Source: Lates calcarifer (taxonomy: Eukaryota > Chordata > Actinopteri > Centropomidae). From it: 64,000 bases of DNA. Shown piece after piece: positions 25,015 to 36,352 of this stretch (positions are counted from its first letter, which is position 1; every line of letters begins with the position of its first letter). Where the stretch lies: assembly GCF_001640805.2 (NCBI RefSeq), contig NC_066850.1, positions 12,459,234-12,523,233 on the forward strand, in the 5' to 3' direction. The translations under genes were made by a program, and so were the position numbers. Under the pieces are notes generated by a model, which ran no database searches, was not told where the DNA came from, and saw only the letters and a list, made by a program, of their open reading frames with translations.

Positions 25015-25465
25015 CAGACTGAGGCAAAGAGCTAAGTCAGAGTCAGTCGTGATAAGTTCAAATCAAATTTCAAATCTTGCAAGGCAAGTCCAAGTGAAGC
25101 TTTAAGTCTTGTTCAAACAAGTTTAAAGTCAACTCCCATGTCCAAGTCAAATATAAAGTCTTGTCAGATCAAAGTCTCAAGTCAACCAGGACAAGTATGA
25201 GTCTCATCTCAAGTCATTTCAAAACTAGTCTCTAGTCAAGTCCCAAGTCTCATCAAAACAATTCTGACGTCAAGCCCTAAAGCAAGTCCCAAGTCTGTCT
25301 GGACAAATCCAAGTAATCTCAAATCCTGTCAAAACGATGTGGAGGTTGGACGTCTCAAGTTAGTCAATAAAGGTTTAAGTGAAATATGAAATAAGTCTTG
25401 TCAAATATAGCCTTAAATCAGTTGGCACAAATCCAAGTCAAGTCTCAAGTCTTTTCAAAAGGGGG
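25015..25465. repeat. Degenerate AAGTC-rich satellite
   Basis: About 450 bases in which the word caagtc or its variants (caagtctcaagtcaaccagg, aagtcccaagtctcatcaaa) recurs at irregular spacing, with no clean fixed period left. I recognise similar 'CAAGTCTCAAGTC' arrays from other fish genomes. Heavy point change suggests an old array. Confidence 0.88.
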
Positions 25466-26429
25466 AGAACAGGAGTTATCAGGAGTTATATGAAGAGATG
25501 AATGACTTGACCCTGAGAGAGATGAATTCACTCTCTCTCACACACACACACACACACAGGCACACACACATACACCCTTGTATTTGCTTTCATAAGATTT
25601 GAGAGAGTGACAAGCTACAAGCTCCCATGGAGGGCTGAGAAAATGAAGCAGTTTATGGGAACAAGAACGATTTAAAAAAATACACATAACAGAGAGGAAT
25701 GAGAGATTGAGAACATGGAGGCAAGAGGCAAACAGTGATGGATGGAAGACAGAAGGGGAAGTAGAGGAAACACACACACACACTGTAGTGACACACTTTA
25801 ATGTGAGTTGGCAGACTGTGAGCGGACAGAGGCAGATCATAGAAACCAGTCATTGAGATCAGACGACCATTCAAATCAACCAGTCACACTGGAAGGCTTC
25901 ATTTTAGACCAGCATGGGTTTCTGAAGGTCCACAGCAACACAGGGTAGAAATATCTTTGGAACAATATACAGTGTTTACTCATCTGGGGTTATGAACTGA
26001 GAAAGAAAAAGCCTTAAATAGTCAAAATAACCCTGCAGCCAGTCTGCAGGGAGTAACAGAGACGAGGTATTACAGCCGTTACTGTGGTAGGTAATCTGTG
26101 TGCACATACTCCATCTTCCTGTGTGTTTGGTAGAGGTCTTCACATGCCTGAGAATCTGTACTAGATGAGAAAAAGCGACACAAACCAAAGATGGACGTGT
26201 CCATTTCAGAGTTACACATCAAAAGCCAAATGGGGTTAAATGTGTCATTCAGCATTACAGCTGTTTAATGTCTCTCCACATTAAGAGAGCATAATAACGT
26301 AAAGAAAGGTTGTTAATGTAAAAGCATACCAAATGACTTCCCCCAGGCTATGGCCGCCTGGCATATAAACGCTTGAATACAAAAATCCCTAAAAGAGGAA
26401 AAGAAGCATCTCTCTAGGCTGAACTGCAA
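25466..26429. other. Non-genic stretch with CA runs
   Basis: A CT/CA tract at 25531-25576 and a CA run near 25771-25783. Frames on the minus strand over 25538-25874 read through them. Nothing else nameable. Confidence 0.55.
25539..25571. repeat. (CA)n microsatellite
   Basis: CA run with a single gg interruption, preceded by a short CT run. Confidence 0.92.
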
Positions 26430-26645
26430 GACAATGTAGCCACTGTAGCCTGTTCAAGCCTCTACTGAAATTAACAGTGCTAACCAGCTATCCCTGGCCC
26501 GTCCTGTCTTATACCACTTTGCGACAGTGAACACGCTGCCCAGAGGGCATATTCTAACCTACTGTCATATAAACACAGTGATGGCTGATGCTCTTGATAA
26601 GTAAACAACTCTTAAAGCTAACATTGGCTATATGAAGTCTTGAGT
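26430..26645 (+). repeat. Dispersed repeat, family A, 3' half
   Basis: Shares in order with 1600-1873 the words gtgctaaccagcta, tcctgtcttataccacttt, cagagggcatattctaacct, tgatggctgatgctcttgat and aagtaaacaactcttaaagc followed by taacattggctat. The usual caccttta end is lost. Confidence 0.75.
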
Positions 26646-27094
26646 TTAAATATTTCACTTAGTTTGAAGATCATATAGCGTCATTGCATTGTAATGACCT
26701 TGTACCCATACCCAGACCTGCACCTTTCAACCCATAGAGGTCAATGCAGCTGACTGTCTTTATACAGCCATACAAGCACCTGTGCTTATATGTGACGCAG
26801 CTGCAGCCAAAATTTGTCAGATATTTGTTGCTATTGTCAGCCTGTCCTCAGATCCTGTGGGATCAAGAAACACACAGCACAATGCTGGATGCCACCCAGA
26901 GTCAAGATGGACAAAGACACGAGATAGGTTCGAGTCGAAACGTGTCGTTGAGGTTTTGATGGATCAGGTCTTAATACCTGTGGGGTGTATTTGTGTAAAA
27001 GGTCTTATTCTAATCCCTTATCCACTTGAGGTTGACATCTACATAACTTGAAGCTTAACCTCCTAACTCCTTATCCTACATGAATTAAAGTCCT
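26646..27094. other. Non-genic stretch
   Basis: Short overlapping frames at 26744-27051 have no domain or splice support. Nothing nameable. Confidence 0.5.
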
Positions 27095-27265
27095 GGTGTA
27101 TATGTGGTGTATACTGTAGTAGTATCTTTATGAGAGTCTGTAACCTTGAAATTAGGATATTTTAGAAGAATAAGGACGGTTTGAGGGTTAAGACTTTAGT
27201 TTTAGGGTTGAGGTTAGACTTGTGCTTAGGATAAGCTAGGATTGCTGAGGGTCCTCGTAGGTAAG
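27095..27265 (+). repeat. Decayed GT-linked TTAGGG-like repeat, copy D2
   Basis: The section ggtttgagggttaagacttt, agttttagggttgaggttag and the ending gggtcctcgtag follow the same order as the right-edge copy at 63770-64000 (gaaggttaagacttggtgtt, agggttgcagttagaatcag, gagagtcct). The GT head is reduced to gtgtatatgtggtgtatac. Confidence 0.7.
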
Positions 27266-27895
27266 GAAACAAACAGGCTCTTACTACTCTGTCCCTTTTG
27301 CCTTAAACCTGCACTTATTTCTCAATATCAGGCTCTTAAATTGAAGTCTGCAACAGCAAAGACATTTTGCATTGTGCTATTACAAAAATATAATGATGTG
27401 GTGTTTGTGTATTCAAGTTATTCCTACTTCAACAACGCCGTAGAGTTGAGGTAGAGGAAGAAAGGCAACATAATAGACAGAGAGAGGTGTGTGTGGTGTA
27501 AGTAATTGGCTGATATGTGAGGAGAGTGTTTGTATGAGGGGGGCAGCAGAGTCTCAGTAAGAATTCATTTCTTAAAAACGGCCTGAAGCCTCCAATTAAC
27601 CCCTTAACCCACCCACCGCCCCACCATACACCCAATCACACACACAAATATGCACAAAAAGACACAGGCAGCTGAGACCACCAAGGTAAACAGCCAATGG
27701 CATTCATGGGAACCTACAACGGTTTCTACTGACAATGGATGAGAGGAAAAGACTGAATAATTAGTAGAAATAACAATAGAATAAAAAATAGAAATACATG
27801 ACGATAGACAGTGAAATAGAAAGTAATAAAAACTATCTAAAGTATAAAAGATAAAAGATGTTTTTATGACAGGATTTCAGAATAAAAGTCCTTAC
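27266..27895. other. Non-genic stretch left of mini-exon 1
   Basis: No feature apart from a C-rich patch at 27600-27640. On the minus-strand model this is the intron following mini-exon 27896-27948. Confidence 0.5.
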
Positions 27896-27948
27896 CTCTT
27901 CAGTGTTCAGGCCTGTTGATCTCTGATGACATCAATCACCTCACTCTC
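27896..27948 (-). other. Candidate minus-strand mini-exon 1 (53 nt)
   Basis: Read on the minus strand, a long pyrimidine run ending gtgtgtttcttttag is a strong splice acceptor, and the segment ends ctgaagag followed by gtaaggact, a near-consensus donor. The enclosed 53 bases are almost the same as those at 41501-41558. All three frames contain a stop. One frame reads ESEVIDVIRDQQA before a stop 15 bases from the donor, so the exon would be untranslated, part of a non-coding RNA, or the end of a coding region. The length is not a multiple of three. I recognise no protein from these few residues. Function is unknown, but the combination of strong sites and a second copy argues for a real exon. 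Confidence 0.5.
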
Positions 27949-28529
27949 CTAAAAGAAACACACACAAAAAGAAAAAAAAAGTTTGGGTAAATTTTGGATG
28001 CACTGGTCCTATTTGATATGTCAGAGGACAGCTGCTGGAATTTGCTGAAACTCGAAGGAATTGATGACTGGCCTAAGGGCTGTCCTCAAATTACAGGTGA
28101 AAACCAGGTATTTGTTACTGATTAGCCCAGAGGAAGTCCTACATTAGAGTCTGGGTGGAGGAACATGGTGCAGGTTTCCATTGTTGACTCTGCCTGAGGA
28201 GTTTAAGGTTAACAGCCCAGATTTTCCTTTACACATCCTCTGTTGGCATGGCTGTAGACTCTTAGCCTTGTTCATGTACACCTGCCTAATAACCAGAAGC
28301 ATTACACACATCTCTCCATTATCTAACATGAGGAGAGTCATTAAACTTTCACATATATTTGGAAGGTAGTGCTTTCAAATAACCCGCACAACTGTCTGGA
28401 ATTGATACTGTGAATATTGGTACAAACTCTGTTCCACTAAAATTAAATCTGTGCATGACGACTGTTAGAGAAAATGCAGTTTTAAAAAAAGGCTCTGGAT
28501 CAAAGTGAAAACCAGGCTTATATTCACAG
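27949..28529. other. Non-genic stretch right of mini-exon 1
   Basis: Contains the acceptor polypyrimidine region (read on the minus strand, 27951-27990). The homology to the 41559-41620 region continues a little beyond the exon (gtttgggtaaatt against gtttggttaaatt). Nothing else nameable. Confidence 0.5.
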
Positions 28530-28860
28530 AACAGTGATGGCGATGTTAATTAAACGTAATTAATTCACAGAAAGTGCCAGAAATCTCATATTATCTATCA
28601 GAGAGAAAGGCATATTACTGCCTGGAATAATAACAAAAAGCTGGAGCTCTGCCTGAGTTTAAATAGAGCCCTTCATCAGGGCATGAATTAAACTAAAGGC
28701 ATTTTAATTTGTGATAATACAAGAAGAGAGCCTCAGTTTTTCTCTCATAACGATAACATTAATGCTTATAGGCACAGCAGGCTCTAAAATAAAGGGACTT
28801 TTTAACTGAGAAGATAAAGGAAAAATCAATTTGGAGAGTAATCTTCATAATGAGACAACC
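28530..28860. promoter_or_regulatory. Candidate conserved non-coding element with paired homeodomain-type cores
   Basis: At 28547-28564 the sequence ttaattaaacgtaattaa is a nearly perfect palindrome of two TAATTA cores. The next 300 bases are free of recognisable repeats and hold more AT-type cores (gcatgaattaaact, ggcattttaatttgtgataa). This looks like vertebrate enhancer DNA and could be bound by paired-type or LIM homeodomain factors. Conservation cannot be tested here. Confidence 0.3.
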
Positions 28861-30104
28861 AAACAGACAAAGAGCTACCAACATTGCAAGTGTGTAATGA
28901 ACAAAGACCAGCCGAGGCCCAAATGTTGCTGAATAAGCCTCCAGTAATTCAGTTCACAGGTATCTTAATTTTCATTCAGCTCAGACGAGGACACCTCTCG
29001 TCTCTCCTGCAGAAACGAGAATGATCCTCGCCCATGCTGCCTCACTTCCCACTGAAACAAGTAGCAAAACAGCTAGTGAGGCCAGGCCTTGAATGTGTGT
29101 ACATGTTGAGTGTGTGAGTGTGTGTGTGTGTGTGTGGTGTGTGGTGTGTGTGTGGGGTGAAGTTTGTTTGGCAGCACTTCTAACAATGTTGAGGCCCTCG
29201 GTGCTATCCAACAGAATGGCCCAGTCTGTCTCCACTCTATCTCAAAGAACCATATGCTTCTGGATAGCAGAGCCCGTCTCATGTGTGCGTGTGGGAGTGT
29301 GAGTGTGTGTATTCATTTATTTGAGTGTGTGTCCATATGTTTCTAGCATCTAACATCCAACATCTAAACATCCAGATGGCGAAGCATCAGTCAACACAAT
29401 GTTTCTTTCAATCATCAGGAAGTAGCTTGAAAACCGTAAAGACAATAAATATTCATCATGCGGGCTTTAGGGACCGACCACACCGCTCACTTCACAATTA
29501 TACTACACTTATCATATTATGATAAGTATAACAAATAAAAATGATTTAAAACATAACCAGAATGAGGATAATTCACAGAATGAGAAAAGGCTGTGGACTA
29601 AATAACCTAAAGGAATGGATTGAATTTGCAAGGAAACAAAAGATAAAAACAAATCCAGTCCTCCTCATTTATTTTTTGGAGCTTTTATCAGCTGGATTTA
29701 TGTCCTCAGATGATGGTAAAACCCATATCATCTTACTCCAAATGGCTGCTCTCATTTCTCAGGTTTAAAGCTCTGCTCCAGATGAGAAAATAAAACATTT
29801 TAGACTTTCATTTAATCACAGAACTACAGAGGCACTGTATTCACTTAGCCTGATAAACAGACTGAGTTGTCACATTTCGTATTCACTTCATTATTCAGTC
29901 TGACATTGTGTTCATATTAGCTATTTGGGAGTGTGGGTATATGCCTCAAACAATCAGTAGTGAGTGATGTATCTTCCCAGTAAATGTCATTTTCAATACA
30001 GTCAACTTAAAAGACACTCCACCAATTTAGCACTGCACCCCTATAACGATGTCACACTCATAACATATGGTTTGAAGGAAAAAATAATAAAATTGAAGGG
30101 AGGA
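28861..30104. other. Non-genic stretch with GT run
   Basis: GT-rich tract at 29108-29157 with gtggtgtg interruptions, and a second interrupted one at 29285-29335. Frames here are read-through. The sequence aagcatcagtcaacacaatg near 29382 resembles a mariner-type word but lies outside the relic. Confidence 0.5.
29108..29157. repeat. Interrupted (GT)n microsatellite
   Basis: GT run broken by single extra G bases (gtgtggtgtgtggtgtgtgt). Confidence 0.9.
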
Positions 30105-30490
30105 CAGGACATTTGGTGCAAACGACCTGAACTCTGGTACGATGGCAATTGGGCGCTCCATTATGACAACATACCCGCCCACAGTGTGTTTTTACACCCA
30201 AGTTTTTTGGCTGCATCAACACAGTCGTCACTCTCCACCCGCCCTACTCGCCCAGTTTGGCTCCCTGCAACCTCTCAAAATTGAATTCAAGCTAAAGGAC
30301 TGCTGTTTTGACACAGTGGAGGAGATCCAAAGTGAGCCAGAGATGGTGCTTGACGCACTTACAGAACAGGACTTGGGGAATCTGTGAGTCACTTAGCCAT
30401 CAACCAGAAACATCGTGTTTCAGCAGCGGGAGCAGTCACTGTCAGGGACGAAGGCAAATGTTTGTCGCCCGAACCTGACAGTAAACCCAA
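30105..30490 (+). mobile_element. Mariner-family transposase relic, 3' part
   Basis: A C-terminal transposase segment is readable: 'CKRPELWYDGNWALHYDNIP' followed by AHS, containing the HxDNxPAH-type box around the second catalytic aspartate (about 30159-30185). After a frame change comes 'FKLKDCCFDTVEEIQ' and then 'LDALTEQD' (30290-30377). The 'YSPDLAPCD'-type box with the third catalytic aspartate is destroyed (about 30232-30262). The 5' half of the gene and both terminal repeats were not found. The shared C-terminal words with 4747-5420 (tttgacacagtggaggagat, 'acagaacaggactt') show the two relics come from the same or a closely related lineage. Confidence 0.85.
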
Positions 30491-31295
30491 ACTCAGTCGG
30501 TTACCTTTGCAATGCCATGAATGCTAGGAAAATAGGAAAAAAATGATTTACAGATCTCAAAACAGTTTGACAGCTGACTAAACGCTGACAACCAAAAGAC
30601 TGTCTTCTTGTAAATAAACAAGATATTTTATCTCATCTAATAATTATGAGATTAACATAATAATGTTGATAGTTTTCCTCGTAATTACAAAGATCCTTAA
30701 GTCAGAAAGACAAGACATCTCTTTTTTCTGTTAAAGAAAGCGTCTTATGAACTAATTAACATAAATAATCTGATAAAAATCCACTGACTGACACGTTTGA
30801 CAAGTTTGTTTCTTTCCTCATCTGAAGACTTTAACACAGAGAGATTCAGACACATCAGAATCTTAAAATATGGAGAATATTTCCATGAGTTTTATTAAAT
30901 TTTCAGTAGGCTATTGTGCATTCTTCTCTCCAGCTCTCCCTCCACTGACCTCTGCCTTTTTCATTCCCAATCTCCTTCTTCAGCGTGATTCAAAAACAGG
31001 CTCTGCTGTGAATCAGTAAATGGCAGAGAAAGGCAGAAGGCCAGTGTTGCGTATTATTTTGATTTAAAGAAGAAACTTTTCTTCAGACTTTCATTTGCGA
31101 AAGAGTGAGATGGCAAAATGAATAAACTGTGTTGTTACTGTGATTTATATCAGTAACAGCAGCATAAAGCCGGATTTTCTGTCCATTTCTGGCTGAACTT
31201 GTGTAGAAACTGTGGCAGACGGAGGACAGACACACACAGCAGGTCCAGATTGTAGGCAGGGACGCCCTCTGCTCTCTGTCTGACCTCTACGCCAG

Positions 31296-31327
<32 letters not shown>

Positions 31328-31499
31328 TGTCTCTGTCTGTAACACATATAGACACACATCATGGGTGATGTCTCATGTGCCAAGAGAGACACTCAAACAA
31401 TGACAGCCATGACCATCCAAAGACAAAGACCCCAAACACACTTTCTCTTATGAAAACAACTGAAGTTCATGTTTTATGCTTCATTCTTGCTTCATTTCA
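30491..31499. other. Non-genic stretch with CA run
   Basis: Holds the CA run at 31301-31327 and ordinary AT-leaning DNA. Minus-strand frames at 31145-31392 cross the CA run. Confidence 0.55.
31301..31327. repeat. (CA)n microsatellite
   Basis: Clean CA run of about 13 units. Confidence 0.95.
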
Positions 31500-31736
31500 A
31501 ATATGATATATTGCCTCTCTACATTTTATATCATTGTAAACTGAATATATTGAGTTTTGCATTGTTGGTTGGGCAAAATAAACAAATTACCTTTGGGTCT
31601 GAGAAACTTCTGATGGGCACGTTTCTGACATTTTGTGGACTAAACAGTTATCAGCTGATTGGAAATGGACTTACAGATTAATTGATGATGAAAATAATCG
31701 TTAGTTGTAGCCCTAGGTGATTCTTTTATGTTTGTA
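31500..31736 (-). repeat. MITE-like element copy B2 plus shared flank
   Basis: Reverse complement starts tacaaacataaaagaatcac, then gggctacaactaacgattat and matches B1 (19023-19270) through atgcaaaactcaatatattc and tttacaatgatataaaa. Copy is truncated at the other end. A GT/CA tract lies immediately outside (31734-31768). Confidence 0.82.
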
Positions 31737-31768
31737 CACACACATACACACACACACACACACACACA
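31734..31768. repeat. (CA)n microsatellite
   Basis: CA run with one acacat interruption, directly bordering B2. Confidence 0.95.
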
Positions 31769-32947
31769 GAACACAAAGACCAGAGGGAGAAACAATGTTG
31801 ACAAAAGAACCAAGAACAGAATTACCTCCATCCTGAGAAGTTAAAGGTTCTGGGCATTTATTGGGGTGCAGCTGTTGGCAGACACTGTTTTAAAGAAATT
31901 ACACATTTTAAAGGAAAGGAGGCCCAAAACAAAATCAAACTGAATCAAACTGAAATCTTACAGCAGAGACCTTAAGGATTCCATTCTCACAGACTTGCAG
32001 AAGATTTTACCAGATTCATTCATTAAAACAGAGTAACTCCCCCATAAAGCAGACGGCACGCCAACTGTAAGCTCCCCTCACACTGCTCTTCTTGTTTTCA
32101 CACGCTTAACAACAAATCCAGCAGTGAATCTTGTTCCCGTGGCCAAATCATTAGCTCCACAGGTGTGGAAGTCAAAAGACAACTTCATGTTCTGGTCAAC
32201 AAATCTTTAATACTTCAACCTTTACTGGCAGCCAACAAACACATCAACACTTCTGAAACAAACCGATTTTGTAACATGGCAAGCACGATTAAAAATGAGC
32301 CAGGGTAAAGCGGCTAAAATGAGAGTTTGTATTCACCAGGTGGACACAAACACGTCGGCTAATGGATGCTAATGCTGCTCTATGTCCGCTGAATGGTTAA
32401 GCCACAGGATAACAATACAGCCACTGACAAGGAGAGAGAAAGTGAGGAGGAGGAGGAAAAAATCAAGGAATAGAGGAAGAAAGGGGGAAGAAATGTGTGC
32501 AAGTACTGTGAAAAAGATAAATGAGGTATTCTGTCAAAATAGATAATGAATGTTAAAACTATGCAAATGCTTTATCTGCCTGCATAAGTCCTTTTTAAAC
32601 ATAGGATGTGTAAATGACTGTGTAGATGTGTAAATGTGTGTGTGGAGGCTTATTTGTGTAAGATTTTAAGCAATTAGGACAGGAAACAGAGGCGCTGTTG
32701 CTTTGGCTTCCCTGTGGAATTAAGTTATGCACCGTCAACACACACACATATACACACACACACAGAGCAAATTCCCACACTGACCAACAACACGGTCTCA
32801 GCTGTGGAACATCGCATGTGCACACACACACAAATGCACACACTTAAAAAGCATGCTCTCAACTTCCTCTTGACCCATTTCCCAAACACAACACACCACC
32901 TCTCTTTTTTCATCCCATCCCTCCATCCCCCTCTATCTCTCTTTCTA

Positions 32948-32969
32948 TCTCTCTCTCTCTCTCTCTCTC
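32948..32969. repeat. (CT)n microsatellite
   Basis: CT run of about 11 units, 65 bases left of a long CA run. Confidence 0.93.
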
Positions 32970-33029
32970 CTGATTTGCTGGAAGCAAAGCAGACCAGACC
33001 ACTTCTGCTGTGTGTCACCAGATCAGAGG

Positions 33030-33032
<3 letters not shown>

Positions 33033-33082
<50 letters not shown>
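33033..33082. repeat. (CA)n microsatellite
   Basis: Uninterrupted run of about 25 CA units. Confidence 0.97.
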
Positions 33083-33085
<3 letters not shown>

Positions 33086-34265
33086 AATCATTTTGTTTAT
33101 GAGGCCAAAGGCATGCAGGGCAAAATCCTTCTGTAAACTGCACTGTTTGAGTCTTTATGTAACTCTGCTGCACAGTTTCAGGGTTCAGGAGGGTAATGAC
33201 TCTACTGTACGACTGATAAATGGGACTGTTATTGTGGCTTTCATTTGATTAACGCATTTATTAAAGAGCTGATACAGCACAGATTGGAAAAAGCTGCCAA
33301 ATGTGTGTGGCATAGTGTAAACAACCAGACCTGTCGGACCTGGATCCATGGTCATCTGGTTGTCTGCTGTGCTAACAGTAACACATAGGTGAACAATCTA
33401 GTGAAAATTTCAGTAGCAGTAGCAATGATTTGTCATAAAATAAGAAAATACGCACCCTCAAAGAGTTATGGAATGAAGGGGAGATGAAATGAGGAATACA
33501 AGGCCAAAAGGGAAATAAGCAGGAGGTGGAAAATAGGGAACAAGGGAGAGGAGAGATAAAAAGTGGAGAGTTTAGCGGAGCTGCAGCAGTTTGTTTAACA
33601 GTCAGACAGGAAATGTTGAATCTGGCTCCATCAGTATGCTCTGATCAAGGTTGCCGAGACGGTCTGGCTTCAGAATGAAGTGGGAACTAAATGGATCTGT
33701 GTTGGTGGAGGAATTTCTTTGTTTACAGAGATATGTTTGCAGAGAGGTAAAGAGGAGGAAATGAGAAAAAGACAGAGGGCCGACAAATGTAAGATACAGC
33801 GAACAAAAACCCAATATGTGAGAGCATTAAAGAAAGAACTTCTACACCGTCGCTAACCAGTTGTGAGGATCTGTTTCTATCTCTTCCCACTCTTTTCTTC
33901 CCTTTTCTCCCTCAACACCTCCCCTTCCTCCCACCTCCATTTCTCTCTCTATGAAAACTCATTTCTAAGGATTTAAAACATAACATTACCTTGCAACAAC
34001 TCGGTTATACTCCCCAGAGAAGGTTGACTGAACACCTGCCTGCTTCACATTCACTTAATTCCACACATTCATAACTGGGGAACACAAATACAACCATAGT
34101 TCTATTGTCCATTTAGACTATTATAACTCAATGGAAGGAAAGCTGCCCCTGTCCTTTAAAGCCCTGTCACACCATCATTTACAGAATTATTGTGATGGTT
34201 CACTGACTTGGAGAATGGAGACTCTGTCATTCCCACTCTCCTCCCTGAACACCTGTCCCCTGCTC

Positions 34266-34625
34266 TAAGTAACTATGGTGAGCAGGTGTGATCTCCCTCT
34301 AACTGAGTGACAGTCAGCAGCTTAAACTGCTGGAATCAGGTCCAGCAAGTTCAAGAGTGATGCTGAACTGTAGATCAGTTAAAAAGACTCAGAAGTCATT
34401 AAAAACCAGCGTTCATCTCTGATTTCCAGCCAGGAAACTCTGAAAATATCAAGAATTATAAACAGAGTTTGGTTTGTTTGTTACAGCGACAGCACTTCCT
34501 GAAGAAGAGGGGGATCATGGGTAATATACACCATTTGGCTATGTTTCAGTTCAGTGAGTGGGACTACGCAGTTGAAACTCCAGTCAAGAGATTGATAGGC
34601 TTTGTTTTCTGTACATGGAAACATA
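34266..34625 (+). repeat. Dispersed element E, copy 1
   Basis: Matches the reverse complement of 44636-44963 end to end: gtgagcaggtgtgatctccc, actgagtgacagtcagcagc, gatcagttaaaaagactcag, ttgataggctttgttttctg. This copy has about 24 extra bases (34485-34508, cgacagcacttcctgaagaa onward) between ttgttacag and gatcatgggtaat that the other copy lacks. No coding frame is convincing, and no clear terminal inverted repeat is visible. Confidence 0.85.
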
Positions 34626-35459
34626 ACCTTAATCGTTCAGACTCAGCAAAGTTACATTGCGTTGCTTTAAAATGGCAATGAATGAAATCAATTTATCTCA
34701 ATGGATAAGCACCAATAAGTGCCTTCTCTCTTTGGCTACAAAAACGTATTTGACAGCTGTGATATTTATCAGGAGGGGTTGAAATTCTAAGTTTAAAACT
34801 CCAGTAATTCCCCAGTGTGATCTAGAATCTAATGGTCTACTGCAGTCTATGCAATTTTGGCCTCTTTCCCACCAACAGAGGAATAATATTTTTTAAAGAA
34901 ATTACTGAAAACTTGCAAAATTCTCAAAATATCTCTATCAGCCAGTAAGCTCCTATCAGACACAACTGTTGTAAAGCAGAGATGGCTGGATAGGTGGGGG
35001 CAAACACATCTGGTTCTGCTCAACATGACTGACATTCCTCAGGGAAGACGGAATCAGAAAAGAGCAGGCTGGATGGTAATGAGCTGGAGTTTTACACCAA
35101 CGTTAGTCTCGTCGAGATCCTCTCCCATCAGACATCTCTGCAGATCAGAGGTACGAGGTGTCTACCATGTAAACAAAAACCCACAGCGCCCAATCTGTGC
35201 AACTGAAGGGTGTGGGAACTGAGCTGACACTGTGGCCTTCATGTAAATTTATGACTTTTCCTTGGCGGTCCATTACTTAGTCAGAGGGCTTTGGTGACTT
35301 CAGAGAATAAAAATGTTCTTTCCTGGTTTATTACTGTAGTTTTTCAACATGTCAAATTAGTTGGAAAATATCTCCCAGTATGACTGAATTTTCCAAATTT
35401 CCTTTTGTCTATCCAGGTCTGTGAGTGGACATTTCAAATGTTTATGATATTCCAAGACT
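34626..35459. other. Non-genic stretch
   Basis: No feature can be named. Frames at 34847-35222 are short and have no domain. Confidence 0.5.
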
Positions 35460-35660
35460 TCCTTGACAAAAAGCACAGGGGAGATTGGACACTGTCCAAT
35501 TATGATCCTGCTTAATTCCTGCCCTTGAAATTAAGCCAAATAAAAAGACTTTCTCCTTGGGGGATGAATGACTCCTTATTCTATCCTCGACTGCCCCACG
35601 TAACAAATGGATTTCTCCATTCCAGTCTGAGGCTTTCAGATCGACATTAGCGCTACATGA
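35460..35660. promoter_or_regulatory. Candidate conserved non-coding element
   Basis: A repeat-free block with closely packed AT-core words (tccaattatgatcctgctta, cttgaaattaagccaaataa) and a regular mixed composition. It resembles deeply conserved vertebrate enhancers, but conservation is untested. Confidence 0.28.
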
Positions 35661-36313
35661 GCAAATCTGAGCCATTGTGGCCTTTTTACGAGCCTCTGAT
35701 GAAAATCCTGAGGATGAGTGTGGCTAAAAGTAGGCAGTCAGATGAAGCTGCACATTTAACAATGCTCCACTGGTTTCTGGTGCCTCCACTGCCTCAGATT
35801 TGTTGTCACTGTAGACCACACAAATGGCCACCATCTTTGTCCCCACGCTGCTTCTCAGATGCTTCAGTATTCAATCATTTAACCTTCGTTTTTATTCATT
35901 GGCTTAGATTACGAACAGCTTAACAAACCGACAGTGATTTCTTTCCCCACAACCAAGGAGCAACAATGCCAAAGACAAAGAAAGGCTCCAATTGTTCCGA
36001 CATGGATCTGTCCACTAACTATTAAATAACCACCATTTTGTGCAAATGTAGTTGTATCAATTACATAAAATCTATAAAGCCACATGTAATTACAAAGTAA
36101 ACTTTGTCTCAAACAGATGCATCAATTTGATTTTTCTTAATCACAAACATCTGTTTTTATGTTTAAATACAAGTCCCCGTAGCCCAGACTCCTGTATCTC
36201 CACAGAGCCTAATCAAGCAGAAATGCAATATAAAAATAATATTCCACAAAACACAAAATCAAACTCCAGTCAAAAAACACAACACCCACCCAAAGCAGCA
36301 ATGAGAATCTGAA

Positions 36314-36352
<39 letters not shown>

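Larger units (their letters stand above)
31769..34265. other. Non-genic stretch with large CA/CT arrays
   Basis: Includes CA patches at 32738-32764 and 32820-32842, a CT run at 32948-32969 and a long CA run at 33033-33082. The 140- and 118-codon frames over this zone are repeat read-through. 33840-33950 is pyrimidine-rich. No gene is supported. Confidence 0.55.

Noticed and set aside
32714..33136. 140-codon frame and the opposing 118-codon frame as genes
   Set aside because: Both are carried by CA and CT microsatellites (His/Thr and Cys/Val runs).
34485..34515. 24-base segment in element E copy 1 as a micro-exon
   Set aside because: The borders look splice-like, but the segment lies inside a repeat and is absent from the other copy. 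Kept only as a note under the element E finding.
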